DNA from: CAZTDU01 sp050248795
GTDB lineage: Bacteria; Pseudomonadota; Gammaproteobacteria; Burkholderiales; SG8-39
Assembly (NCBI GenBank): GCA_050248795.1
Contig: JBFWRS010000005.1
Span: forward strand, 1-64,000
Length of the DNA: 64,000 nucleotides
Direction of reading: 5' to 3'
Shown piece by piece: positions 17,410-27,784 of the stretch (the stretch's first letter is position 1; the number at the start of each line of letters is the position of its first letter). The translations under genes were made by a program, and so were the position numbers. The notes below the pieces were generated by a model. That model was not told the origin of the DNA, made no database searches, and worked only from the letters and a program-made list of their open reading frames with translations.

Positions 17410-18620
17410 GCCGCCTTCTTGGTGTTCTTCCGGACGAATTCGGCCATGCGCGCGACCCCGGCCTCGATGGCGTCGTTCGACGCCGCGTAGGAGAAGCGCA
17501 CGTGCTGGCCCTCGCCCGGCACCCGCGCGCCGAAATGGATGTCCGCCAGCACCGCCACGCCGGCCTCGTTCAGCAGCCGCTTCCTGAACTCCTCCGAGTC
17601 CGCCGCGCCGATCAGCCTGCAGGCCTCGGTGACGTTCGGCCACGCATAGAAGGCACCGCCCGGCGTCAGGCAACTGACGCCGGGCACCTTGTTCAGCAGC
17701 CCGACGATAAGTTCGCGTCGCGCATGGAAGCTCTGCTTCATCGCCTCGGCCGCGTCCTGCGGGCCGTTGATCGCCTCGACCGCGGCCCACTGCGAAATCT
17801 GCGACGCGCACGAGTCGGTATTGGTGATCCAGCGCGTCAGCACCGGCGCGAGCGCGGGGTTGGACGCAAAGCCGATGCGCCAGCCGGTCATCGCCCAGGT
17901 CTTCGACGCGCCATCGGAAATGATCGTGCGCTCGTACATGCCCGGCACCTGCGCGATGGAGAAGAACGCGCCATCGAACACCAGGCGGCTGTAGATCTCG
18001 TCGGCGTAGACCCAGACCTGCGGGTGGCGCGCGAGGATCGCGGCGATCGCCTCGAGGTCGCCGCGGCCGAGCAGCCCGCCGGTCGGGTTGTGCGGGTAGT
18101 TCAGGATCAGCAGCTTCGTCCTCGGCGTGATCAGCCGTTCGAGTTCGGCTGGATCGAAGCCGAAGCCGCGCGACTCGCGCAGGTGCACCGGCACCGGCTT
18201 CGCGCCGCAGGCGAGGATCTGCGATTCATAGATCGGGAAACCCGGGTTCGGGTAGATCACCTCGTCGCCCGTGCCGTGGTCGGTGGTGGAGAGGATGGCG
18301 TAGGCGATGAAGGGCTTGGCGCCGGCGCCCACCACCACGTCCTCGGCGCGGATCGGCAGCCCGCCGCGCATGCCCGCCATGTACTTCGCCGCCGCCTCGC
18401 GCAGTTCGTCGATGCCGGCAGACGGCGTGTAGCCGTGCTTGCCGGCCTTGATCGCGCGGATTCCCGCTTCCTGCACGTGCGCCGGCGCCGGAAAGTCGGG
18501 CTGGCCGATGCAGAAGCTGATGATGTCCTTGCCCTGGCGGGCAAGAGCGTTCACCTCCGCGAGCACGACGAAGGCATTCTCGGTACCGAGGGACTGGGCG
18601 CGTTGGCTGAGGGCTGGCAT
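17406..18620 (-). CDS. Pyridoxal-phosphate aminotransferase class I (aspartate/alanine type)
   Basis: A 404-residue fold-type I aminotransferase. It shows the substrate region ISFCIGQPDFPAP, the PLP-binding segment NYPHNPTGGLL, YADEIYSRLVF and the Schiff-base lysine in SDGASKTWAMTGWRIGF. The arginine for the alpha-carboxylate is near the end (HVRFSYAASN). It belongs to the aspartate aminotransferase I-alpha group; aspartate, aromatic or alanine substrates cannot be separated by eye. The ATG is preceded by the ribosome binding site AAGGAC at 18628-18633. Confidence 0.88.
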   Translation of the reverse strand: MPALSQRAQSLGTENAFVVLAEVNALARQGKDIISFCIGQPDFPAPAHVQEAGIRAIKAGKHGYTPSAGIDELREAAAKYMAGMRGGLPIRAEDVVVGAGAKPFIAYAILSTTDHGTGDEVIYPNPGFPIYESQILACGAKPVPVHLRESRGFGFDPAELERLITPRTKLLILNYPHNPTGGLLGRGDLEAIAAILARHPQVWVYADEIYSRLVFDGAFFSIAQVPGMYERTIISDGASKTWAMTGWRIGFASNPALAPVLTRWITNTDSCASQISQWAAVEAINGPQDAAEAMKQSFHARRELIVGLLNKVPGVSCLTPGGAFYAWPNVTEACRLIGAADSEEFRKRLLNEAGVAVLADIHFGARVPGEGQHVRFSYAASNDAIEAGVARMAEFVRKNTKKAA

Positions 18621-18627
18621 GGATGGC

Positions 18628-18652
18628 GTCCTTGCGGAAAGTCCTTATTCTA
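18628..18652 (-). promoter_or_regulatory. Promoter and ribosome binding site of the aspC-like operon
   Basis: On the minus strand, TAGAAT (18647-18652) and then AAGGAC (18628-18633) precede the ATG at 18620. This is a normal leader of about 20 bases with a good ribosome binding site. It contrasts with the divergent corA gene, whose leader is nearly absent. Confidence 0.5.
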
Positions 18653-18665
18653 GCTTCCGGGCAGG

Positions 18666-18671
18666 TATGAT
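18666..18671 (+). promoter_or_regulatory. -10 box of corA, near-leaderless
   Basis: TATGAT lies 8 bases before the corA ATG. The intervening CCCGGCCC has no ribosome-binding character. It is divergent from the aminotransferase promoter in a 59-base spacer. Confidence 0.45.
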
Positions 18672-18679
18672 CCCGGCCC

Positions 18680-19645
18680 ATGTTCGTCAACTGCGTCGCC
18701 TACGACAACGGCAGGAAGCTCGCCGAGATCAGCGAAGCGCAGGTGCACGATTACATCGGGCGTCCGGGCGTGTTCATCTGGATGGCGGTGCGCGATCCCG
18801 GTGACGCCGAGCTGCTCAAGCTGCAGCAGGAATTCGGCCTGCACGAACTTGCTGTTGAGGATGCGCGGCACGGGCACCAGCGGCCCAAGGTCGAGGAGTA
18901 CGGTGACTCGCTTTTCTGCGTGCTGCATACCGCGGAGCTCACCGGCGACGAACTGAAGGTCGGCGAGGTGGACATCTTCGTCGATGCGAACTACGTGCTG
19001 TCGGTGAGGACCCGCAGCGAGCACGGCTTTCGCGACGTGCGCGCGCGCTGTGAGCGGGAACCCGAACTGATGCGGCACGGCCCCGGCTACGTGCTCTATG
19101 CCATCCTCGACGCGGTCGTCGACCGCTACTTCCCGGTGCTGGAGAGGATCGAAACGGAAGTGGAGGACATCGAGGAGCAGTTGTTCGCGAACAAGAATCC
19201 GCGCGCGAACATCGAGGCGCTGTACTACGTGAAGCGCAAGCTGGCGATGCTGAAGCACTCCTCCGGGCCGCTGCTCGAGACGGTGGCGAAGCTCCACGGC
19301 GGGCGCGTGCCGCACCTGTGCCTGGGGCTGGGCGAGTACTTCAGGGACGTCTACGACCACCTGATCCGCCTGAACCAGTCGATCGATTCGCTGCGCGACA
19401 CCGTGATCACGGCGATCCAGGCAAACCTCGCGATGATCACCATCGCCGAGAGCGAGGTCACCAAGCGCCTCGCCGCCTACGCGGCGCTCTTCGCGCTGCC
19501 GACGATGATCGCCGGCATCTACGGCATGAACTTCAGGCACATGCCGGAACTGGACTTGCCGTTCGGCTACCCGCTTACCATCGCGGTCATGGCGGCGATC
19601 GACGTTTACCTCTTCTTCCGCTTCCGCAAGGCCGGCTGGCTGTAA
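18680..19645 (+). CDS. corA: Magnesium/cobalt transporter CorA
   Basis: CorA forms a pentameric Mg2+ channel in the inner membrane. The 321 residues have a long cytoplasmic funnel with a charged stalk (ETEVEDIEEQLF, TVITAIQANLAM). Two C-terminal helices are present, with the signature YGMNF at the end of the first and a periplasmic loop HMPELDLPFG, then a short Lys/Arg-rich cytoplasmic tail. The length is usual for the family. The stop codon overlaps a TGTAAT that may be the -10 box for the riboswitch transcript. Confidence 0.94.
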   Translation: MFVNCVAYDNGRKLAEISEAQVHDYIGRPGVFIWMAVRDPGDAELLKLQQEFGLHELAVEDARHGHQRPKVEEYGDSLFCVLHTAELTGDELKVGEVDIFVDANYVLSVRTRSEHGFRDVRARCEREPELMRHGPGYVLYAILDAVVDRYFPVLERIETEVEDIEEQLFANKNPRANIEALYYVKRKLAMLKHSSGPLLETVAKLHGGRVPHLCLGLGEYFRDVYDHLIRLNQSIDSLRDTVITAIQANLAMITIAESEVTKRLAAYAALFALPTMIAGIYGMNFRHMPELDLPFGYPLTIAVMAAIDVYLFFRFRKAGWL

Positions 19646-19670
19646 TACACTGCGTCCCGTACCGTAGAAG

Positions 19671-19876
19671 GGTCTGGCGGGAGAGAGCCTCGCATCCGCT
19701 GCAGGGACGCGAGGCCGCCGAAGGCGTAACCCACCCGCAATCGCTCAGGCACCCGAACCGCCAGCACCCGGTACCTCTGGAGAGCCCGGCGTGCGCCGGC
19801 ACCGAAGGGGCAGCGCCCGCACCGTTCAGCCGAACGGCTCCGGGCAGCAACTCTCAGGTCCCAGGACAGAGGGGTG
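19671..19876 (+). promoter_or_regulatory. Tandem glycine riboswitch
   Basis: Two consecutive gcvT-type aptamers can be read. The first runs from GGCGGGAGAG through GCCGCCGAAGGCG to CTCAGGCACCCGAACCGCC. The second runs from CTGGAGAGCCCGG through GGCACCGAAGGGGC to ACTCTCAGGTCCCAGGACAG. Both contain the conserved purine-rich strand, the CCGAAGG core and the CTCAGG strand. About 40 bases, available as the expression platform, separate it from the gcvT ATG. In this class glycine binding normally turns on the glycine cleavage genes. Confidence 0.93.
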
Positions 19877-19918
19877 ACGCGGCGCGTCGTGCACGCGCCA
19901 TCGTCACGCGGACTGCGG

Positions 19919-20974
19919 ATGCTGAAAAGAACTCCCCTGTACGACACGCACCTCGCCTGCGGCGCGAAAACCGTCGATTTCGGCGGCTGGGACATGCCGC
20001 TGCACTACGGCTCGCAGATCGACGAGCACCATGCGGTGCGCCGCGACGCCGGCATGTTCGACGTTTCGCACATGCTCGCGGTGGACATGGAGGGCGCCGG
20101 TACCGCGGCCTTCCTGCAGCGATTGCTCGCGAACGACGTCGGGCGCCTGAAGACCCCGGGCAAGGCGCTGTACACCTGCATGCTGAACGAGGCCGGCGGC
20201 GTCATCGACGACCTCATCGTCTACAGGCTCGCCCCCGAGCGCTTCCGCCTCGTGGTGAATGCCGGCACCGCCGACAAGGACGTCGCCTGGATGCGCGCGC
20301 AGGGCGGCGCGCCGCGCGAGCGCCGCGAACTGGCGATCATCGCGGTGCAGGGTCCGCAGGCGCGGGCGAAGTTCTGGTCGGTGCGGCCGCAATGGAAGGA
20401 CGAAGCGCTGCCCGCATTCGCCGCCGCCGAGTTCGGCGCGGTCACGGTCGCGCGCACCGGCTATACCGGCGAGGACGGCTTCGAGGTGATCCTGCCGGCA
20501 GCGGACGCAGCATCGCTGTGGAACGACCTGCGTGGCGCCGGCGTCGCGCCCTGCGGCCTGGGCGCGCGCGACACGCTGCGCCTCGAAGCAGGCATGAACC
20601 TGTACGGCAACGACATGGACGAACAGGTTTCGCCGCTGGACGCAGGCCTTGCCTGGACGGTCGCGCTCGCGCCGGGCCGCGACTTCATCGGCCGCGTGGC
20701 GCTCGAATCCAGGGGCCGCTCGCGCGCCTTCCTCGGCATCAGGCTCGCCGAGCGCGGCGTGATGCGCTCGCACATGCGCGTCGTCACGGCCTCGGGCGAC
20801 GGCGAGATCACCAGCGGCACGTTCTCGCCGACGATGAACGTGTCGATCGGACTGGCCCGGCTGCCCCTGAACGCGGCGCCGGGCGACGCGGTGCAGGTGG
20901 AGATGCGCGGCAAGCCGGTGCCGGCAACGCTGGTGAAGCCGCCGTTCGTGCGCAACGGAAAAATTCTCGTCTAG
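19919..20974 (+). CDS. gcvT: Aminomethyltransferase, glycine cleavage T protein
   Basis: GcvT moves the aminomethyl carbon from lipoyl-H protein to tetrahydrofolate and releases ammonia. The 351 residues begin MLKRTPLYDTHLACGAKTVDF and contain FGGWDMPLHYGSQIDEHHAVR, MFDVSHM, the folate-site segment TGYTGEDGFEVIL and GLGARDTLRLEAGMNLYGND. The ATG at 19919 matches the family start. An upstream in-frame GTG at 19874 falls inside the riboswitch and is rejected. It is the first gene of the gcvTHP operon under the tandem glycine riboswitch. Confidence 0.95.
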   Translation: MLKRTPLYDTHLACGAKTVDFGGWDMPLHYGSQIDEHHAVRRDAGMFDVSHMLAVDMEGAGTAAFLQRLLANDVGRLKTPGKALYTCMLNEAGGVIDDLIVYRLAPERFRLVVNAGTADKDVAWMRAQGGAPRERRELAIIAVQGPQARAKFWSVRPQWKDEALPAFAAAEFGAVTVARTGYTGEDGFEVILPAADAASLWNDLRGAGVAPCGLGARDTLRLEAGMNLYGNDMDEQVSPLDAGLAWTVALAPGRDFIGRVALESRGRSRAFLGIRLAERGVMRSHMRVVTASGDGEITSGTFSPTMNVSIGLARLPLNAAPGDAVQVEMRGKPVPATLVKPPFVRNGKILV

Positions 20975-20988
20975 GAAGGGAGAGAGCC

Positions 20989-21372
20989 ATGGAGTTCCCG
21001 CAAGACCTCAAGTACACGCCCACCCACGAGTGGGTGCGGCAGGACGGAGATTCGCTGCTGGTGGGAATCTCGGACGCGGCGCAGGACATGCTCGGCGAAC
21101 TGGTGTTCGTCGGCGACGTGAAGGTCGGCGAGTCGCTCGCCGCCGGCGACACCGCCGGCGTGGTCGAATCGGTGAAAGCCGCCTCCGACATCTATGCGCC
21201 GGTGGACGGCGAGATCCTGGAATTCAACGGCGCGCTGGAAACCGAACCGCAGAAGCTCAATGCGGCGCCGTACGAGCTGTGGATCTACCGCCTGAAGCCC
21301 AGGTCGATGGCGGACGTATCGAAATTGCTCGACGCCGCGGCCTACAAGGCGACGCTGCATGCGGACAAGTGA
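20989..21372 (+). CDS. gcvH: Glycine cleavage H protein
   Basis: The lipoyl carrier of the glycine cleavage complex, 127 residues. The lipoylated lysine is K63 in ESVKAASD. The family start KYTPTHEWV and the segment LGELVFV are present. A strong ribosome binding site (GGAAGGGAGAG) precedes the ATG. It lies 14 bases after gcvT and 1 base before gcvP. Confidence 0.96.
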   Translation: MEFPQDLKYTPTHEWVRQDGDSLLVGISDAAQDMLGELVFVGDVKVGESLAAGDTAGVVESVKAASDIYAPVDGEILEFNGALETEPQKLNAAPYELWIYRLKPRSMADVSKLLDAAAYKATLHADK

Positions 21373-21373
21373 C

Positions 21374-24211
<2,838 letters not shown>

Positions 24212-24242
24212 TGCCCGCCCAGGTGTTATCCTTTCGTCCGAA

Positions 24243-24261
24243 CCCGCCCGCAAGAGGCGGG
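24243..24261 (+). terminator. Possible hairpin after gcvP
   Basis: CCCGCC and GGCGGG can form a 6-bp stem around CGCAAGA, 32 bases after the gcvP stop. There is no T-run after it, so it is at best a weak or Rho-assisted terminator, or it may protect the mRNA 3' end. Confidence 0.35.
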
Positions 24262-24281
24262 GCGTCTGCGGGGGCAACCGG

Positions 24282-24551
24282 ATGGACTGGACAAACGAAA
24301 CGCTGCGGTTCCCGACGAACCTTGATCGCGATGCAATCGTCCGGCGCCTGGTGAACATGCGCACGCGCGCCGCCGAGGAAGGGCCGGCGGAACTCGCGAC
24401 GCTGCTGGCCGGCGTCGAGGACATGCCGTCGGCGAAGGTCGGCATGGTGACCATAGCCGCCATTTCCATGCTCACCGAGAAGCCCGAGCACCGGGCGCTC
24501 GCCTCGAAGCTGGAACTGCTGGCGGTAAACCTGAAGAACCTTGCGCCGTAG
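24282..24551 (+). CDS. Small protein of unknown function
   Basis: An 89-residue, probably soluble and mostly helical protein with no family I can name. It opens MDWTNETLRFPTNLDRDAI and has amphipathic segments rich in Ala, Glu and Leu (RLVNMRTRAAEEGPAELATL; MLTEKPEHRALASKLELLAVN). There is no signal peptide, cysteine or membrane helix. Codon use is like its neighbours. It follows gcvP by 70 bases and converges on the toxin-antitoxin pair, with 12 bases between stops. Whether it belongs to either unit is open. Confidence 0.6.
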   Translation: MDWTNETLRFPTNLDRDAIVRRLVNMRTRAAEEGPAELATLLAGVEDMPSAKVGMVTIAAISMLTEKPEHRALASKLELLAVNLKNLAP

Positions 24552-24563
24552 CGCGCCAGCTCC

Positions 24564-24917
24564 CTACAGTCGCAGGTTCGCCGACACCACGTCCCAGTCC
24601 ACCCTCGCCAGGCCGGTGGCGTCCCGGCCTATCAATCCGAGGGCTTCCAGCGCCTTCACGTCGGTGTGCACGTTCTTGTAGTCCCGCGCGAGCAGCTTCG
24701 CCAGCGCATTCACCGACAGCGGCCCCGCCTCGCGCAGTCGCCTGAGCAGCGCCCAGCGCGCCGGCGTCAGGGTGGCCAGCAAGAGCGGCAGGTCGGCAAA
24801 GCCGAGCACCGATTCAGGCGCCGCGCGCACGCCGCCGGCGGCACGGTGCCACGCCACCTCGAAGGCATCCAGCGCGTCCGCCGCGCTAGCGATCCTGAGC
24901 CTGAGTTCCTTCGACAT
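24564..24917 (-). CDS. TumA-like antitoxin, winged-helix DNA-binding protein (HVO_A0114-type)
   Basis: 117 residues. The C-terminal half reads LTPARWALLRRLREAGPLSVNALAKLLARDYKNVHTDVKALEALGLI in short overlapping motifs, a winged helix-turn-helix of MarR/HVO_A0114 type. The RDYKNVH.DVKALE.LGLI block is highly characteristic of antitoxins paired with TumE proteins. It likely binds its own promoter and neutralises the toxin. The start at 24917 overlaps the toxin gene by 32 bases, which enforces coupling. Toxin-first order is unusual for type II systems in general but common for some families. Neutralisation is inferred from family knowledge. Confidence 0.75.
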   Translation of the reverse strand: MSKELRLRIASAADALDAFEVAWHRAAGGVRAAPESVLGFADLPLLLATLTPARWALLRRLREAGPLSVNALAKLLARDYKNVHTDVKALEALGLIGRDATGLARVDWDVVSANLRL

Positions 24918-25116
24918 CGCGTTCGAAGTCGTAGCGCATCTGCTCGACGGAACGGAACTCGTACGCCGAGCGCCTGCCGTGCACGCTGCGCCAGCCGTCC
25001 TCGTAAATGACCTGCCATGCCCCGGGCGAGCCGTAGCGCAGGCGGTAGCGCCGCTGCGGCTGCAGCAGCACTTCGAGCATCGCACCGCTCCGCAGCAGGA
25101 TTCGTGCATCCAGCAT
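24886..25116 (-). CDS. TumE-like toxin (DUF6516 type), short form
   Basis: 76 residues with the small beta-rich layout of TumE-like proteins. Two landmarks are YRLRYGSPGAWQVIYEDGWR in the middle and AYEFRSVEQMRYDFERDVE at the end, resembling the family's closing Y-x-F-x-S-x-x-x-L-x-x-DF-x-x-DVE pattern. It is shorter than typical members and lacks the usual GHHRH-like loop; GWRSVHGRRS stands in that place. It may therefore be a minimal or degenerate version. It overlaps the antitoxin-like gene by 32 bases and is divergent from nadE. Confidence 0.65.
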   Translation of the reverse strand: MLDARILLRSGAMLEVLLQPQRRYRLRYGSPGAWQVIYEDGWRSVHGRRSAYEFRSVEQMRYDFERDVEGTQAQDR

Positions 25117-25134
25117 ATGGCTTACGATACCATA
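25116..25134. promoter_or_regulatory. Inverted repeat, possible toxin-antitoxin operator
   Basis: TATGG (25116-25120) and CCATA (25130-25134) form a perfect 5-bp inverted repeat around nine bases, directly at the toxin start codon in the toxin-nadE intergenic region. The region is AT-rich for this genome. Autoregulation at such a site is usual for toxin-antitoxin operons, but the assignment is inference. Confidence 0.35.
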
Positions 25135-25146
25135 ATACGACTGGGG

Positions 25147-25152
25147 TAGAAT
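25147..25152 (+). promoter_or_regulatory. -10 box of nadE, near-leaderless
   Basis: TAGAAT lies 9 bases before the nadE ATG, with CGCCGTCTG between and no ribosome binding site. It shares the short intergenic region with the toxin-antitoxin operator candidate. Confidence 0.42.
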
Positions 25153-25161
25153 CGCCGTCTG

Positions 25162-27222
25162 ATGGCCGCCAACGGCGAGTTCTTCAACCTCTACCACCAC
25201 AACTTCGTCCGCGTCGCCGTGGCGACGCCGCCGGTGCGCATCGCCGATCCGGCGTACAACGCCGCGCAGACCCTCGCCCTGATGCGCGAGGCCGCACGCG
25301 CAAAGGCGATCGTCGCGGTGTTCCCCGAGCTCGGGCTGTCGGCCTACACCGCGGACGACCTTTTTCACCAGCAGCTGCTGATCCGCGACTGCGAAACGGC
25401 GCTCGCCTCGCTGCTGCAGCGCTCGCGCAGCCTGCCGGTCGCGGCATTCGTCGGCCTGCCGGTGCTGCTCGACGGACTGCTCTATAACTGCGCCGCGCTG
25501 ATCGTGCGCGGCCGGCTGCTCGGCGTGGTGCCGAAGACCTTCCTGCCGAACTATCGCGAGTTCTACGAGCTGCGGCAGTTCACGCGCGGCGACGTCGCGG
25601 CGCGCAGCGAGATCACGCTCGCCGGCCAGACCGCGCCCTTCGGCGCCGACCTGCTGTTCCGGCATGCCGAGCAGCCCGCGCTGGTGCTCGCCGCGGAGAT
25701 CTGCGAGGACCTCTGGGTGCCGGTGCCGCCCTCTTCCTTCGCCGCGATGGCGGGTGCCACCGTGATCGCGAACCTGTCGGCGTCGAACGTCGTCGTAGGC
25801 AAGCCTGCGTACCGCCGGGAACTCGCCTCCAACCAGTCCGCGCGCTGCCTCGCCGCGTACCTTTTCAGCGCCGCAGGCGGCGGGGAGTCGACCACCGATC
25901 TCGCCTGGGACGGCCACGCCATGGTGTACGAGAACGGCACGCTGCTCGCCGAGTCGCGCCGCTACGCCGCGGAGCCGCAGCTCACGCTCGCCGAGCTGGA
26001 CCTCGACCGCCTGACGGCCGATCGCATGCGGCAGAACTCCTTCGGCCAGTCGGCAAGCAGGTACGCCGCCGAAGTGACGCGATTTCGCGCGGTGACGTTC
26101 TCGCTGCCGCTGCCCAAGGGACACCTGCCGCTCACGCGCGCTGTGCCGCGCTTTCCCTACGTGCCGGCCGACCAGGCGACGCGCGGCACGCGCTGCGAGG
26201 AGGTCTACCGCATCCAGGTGCAGGGCCTCGCCACGCGCATGCAGGCAAGCGGCGCACGGAAGCTGGTCATCGGAATCTCCGGCGGTCTCGATTCCACGCA
26301 GGCCTTGCTGGTGTGCGCGCGCGTCATGGACGAGCTCGGGCTGCCGCGGCGCAGCATCCTCGCCTGCACCATGCCGGGATTCGCGACGTCGACTTCGACG
26401 CGCAGTACCGCCTGGCAGCTGATGCGCGCCATCGGCTGCAGCGCCGAGGAAATCGACATCCGGCCTTCGTGCCTGCAGATGCTCAAGGACCTGCGCCACC
26501 CGTACGCCAGGGGTCGCAAGGTCTACGACATCACGTTCGAGAACGTGCAGGCCGGCGAGCGCACCAGTCACCTGTTCCGGCTTGCCAACCTGAACGGCGG
26601 CATCGTCGTCGGCACGGGGGACCTGTCGGAGCTGGCGCTGGGCTGGTGTACCTATGGTGTCGGGGACCATATGTCTCACTACAACGTCAATGCCGGCGTG
26701 CCGAAGACCCTGATCCGCGACCTGATCGGCTGGGTCGGCCACTCGGGCCAGTTCGACGCCGCGGTAGGCAAGGCGCTCACGCGCGTGCTCGCGACCGAGA
26801 TCAGCCCGGAACTCGTCCCGGGCGCACGCGACGACAAGCCCGCACAGCTGACGGAAAGCGTGATCGGCCCCTACGCGCTGCAGGACTTCAACCTGTACTA
26901 CACGCTGCGCTTCGGCTACACGCCGGCGAAGATCGCGTTCCTGGCGTGGAATGCGTGGCGCGGCAGGGACGGCTACCCGCTCGCCGAGATCCGCACCTGG
27001 CTGAAGGTGTTCATCACGCGCTTCTTCGCCACCAGCCAGTTCAAGCGCAGCGTGATGCCGAACGGCCCCAAGGTGGGCTCCGGCGGCTCGCTGTCGCCGC
27101 GCGGAGACTGGCGCGCCCCCGCCGACGGCAATGCCAGCGCCTGGCTCGCCGACCTCGAGCGCGTGCCTGCGCGCGAGCCGCGCGTCAGAAGCGGTCCATC
27201 TCCGCACCGACCCGCTCGATGA
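25162..27222 (+). CDS. nadE: Glutamine-dependent NAD(+) synthetase
   Basis: NadE amidates deamido-NAD with glutamine nitrogen. The 686-residue two-domain form is seen. The N-terminal nitrilase-type glutaminase has catalytic Glu in FPELGLSAYT, Lys in VVPKTFLPNYREFYE and Cys in AAEICEDLWVP. The C-terminal synthetase has the P-loop SGGLDSTQALLV and GTGDLSELALGW, consistent with an ATP-pyrophosphatase. An ammonia channel between the domains is a family property. The last 38 bases overlap the convergent flavodoxin-fold gene. It is divergent from the toxin-antitoxin pair. Confidence 0.94.
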   Translation: MAANGEFFNLYHHNFVRVAVATPPVRIADPAYNAAQTLALMREAARAKAIVAVFPELGLSAYTADDLFHQQLLIRDCETALASLLQRSRSLPVAAFVGLPVLLDGLLYNCAALIVRGRLLGVVPKTFLPNYREFYELRQFTRGDVAARSEITLAGQTAPFGADLLFRHAEQPALVLAAEICEDLWVPVPPSSFAAMAGATVIANLSASNVVVGKPAYRRELASNQSARCLAAYLFSAAGGGESTTDLAWDGHAMVYENGTLLAESRRYAAEPQLTLAELDLDRLTADRMRQNSFGQSASRYAAEVTRFRAVTFSLPLPKGHLPLTRAVPRFPYVPADQATRGTRCEEVYRIQVQGLATRMQASGARKLVIGISGGLDSTQALLVCARVMDELGLPRRSILACTMPGFATSTSTRSTAWQLMRAIGCSAEEIDIRPSCLQMLKDLRHPYARGRKVYDITFENVQAGERTSHLFRLANLNGGIVVGTGDLSELALGWCTYGVGDHMSHYNVNAGVPKTLIRDLIGWVGHSGQFDAAVGKALTRVLATEISPELVPGARDDKPAQLTESVIGPYALQDFNLYYTLRFGYTPAKIAFLAWNAWRGRDGYPLAEIRTWLKVFITRFFATSQFKRSVMPNGPKVGSGGSLSPRGDWRAPADGNASAWLADLERVPAREPRVRSGPSPHRPAR

Positions 27223-27769
27223 ACTTCCCGTGGGCGTCTCCCGCGCCCTGGTGGATGCCGTACAGGGACAGGTAGCGTATCGACGCGTCCTTCGCCACGA
27301 ACCAGCGAAGGTAGCGTTTCACCAGGTTGCGCGGCGGATCCCCCATCCACCACATCTCGAGCCGGTTGCGACCATAGGTCGTCACCGCGACCAGGCGCTT
27401 GAGGTGCGTCAGATTGGCCCGCAGCACGCCCATCTCGTCGAGCTTGAAGGACACGCCGGGGATCATCACGCGGTCCATGAATCCCTTCAGGATCGCCGGC
27501 GGCCCGAAGCACCAGACTGGAAAGCACAGCACCAGCGCATGCGCGGCGAAGAGGCGCTCGACGTAGGATTCCACGCCGGCGCGGTTGGCGTCGGTGTCGA
27601 AGTACCGCCGCCTCGCGTCGGCGTCCAGCACCGGGTTGAAACCCTCGGCATAGAGGTCGCACAGGTCGACTTCGTGGCCGCGCGCCCGCAGGCGTCCGAC
27701 GATGGCCGACTTCAGCGCACCGTGCAGGCTGTCGTCCAGCGGGTGGGCATGCAAGACGAGGACGCGCAT
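27185..27769 (-). CDS. NAD(P)H-dependent oxidoreductase, flavodoxin fold
   Basis: 194 residues of the NQO1/KefF (Flavodoxin_2) family. The FMN phosphate loop is at the N-terminus (LHAHPLDDSLHGALK), and the FMN-contact segment VLCFPVWCFGPPAILKGFMDRV is in the middle. Such enzymes reduce quinones, azo compounds or nitro groups with two electrons. It is the last gene of the catabolic run, 15 bases after the hydrolase gene. A role in disposing of an electrophilic or quinone intermediate is inferred. Confidence 0.82.
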   Translation of the reverse strand: MRVLVLHAHPLDDSLHGALKSAIVGRLRARGHEVDLCDLYAEGFNPVLDADARRRYFDTDANRAGVESYVERLFAAHALVLCFPVWCFGPPAILKGFMDRVMIPGVSFKLDEMGVLRANLTHLKRLVAVTTYGRNRLEMWWMGDPPRNLVKRYLRWFVAKDASIRYLSLYGIHQGAGDAHGKFIERVGAEMDRF

Positions 27770-27784
27770 CGCGCGGCGCGAAGG

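Noticed and set aside
19874..19918. Upstream GTG start for gcvT
   Set aside because: It lies inside the 3' strand of the glycine riboswitch. The ATG at 19919 gives the family-typical MLKRTPLYDTH start.
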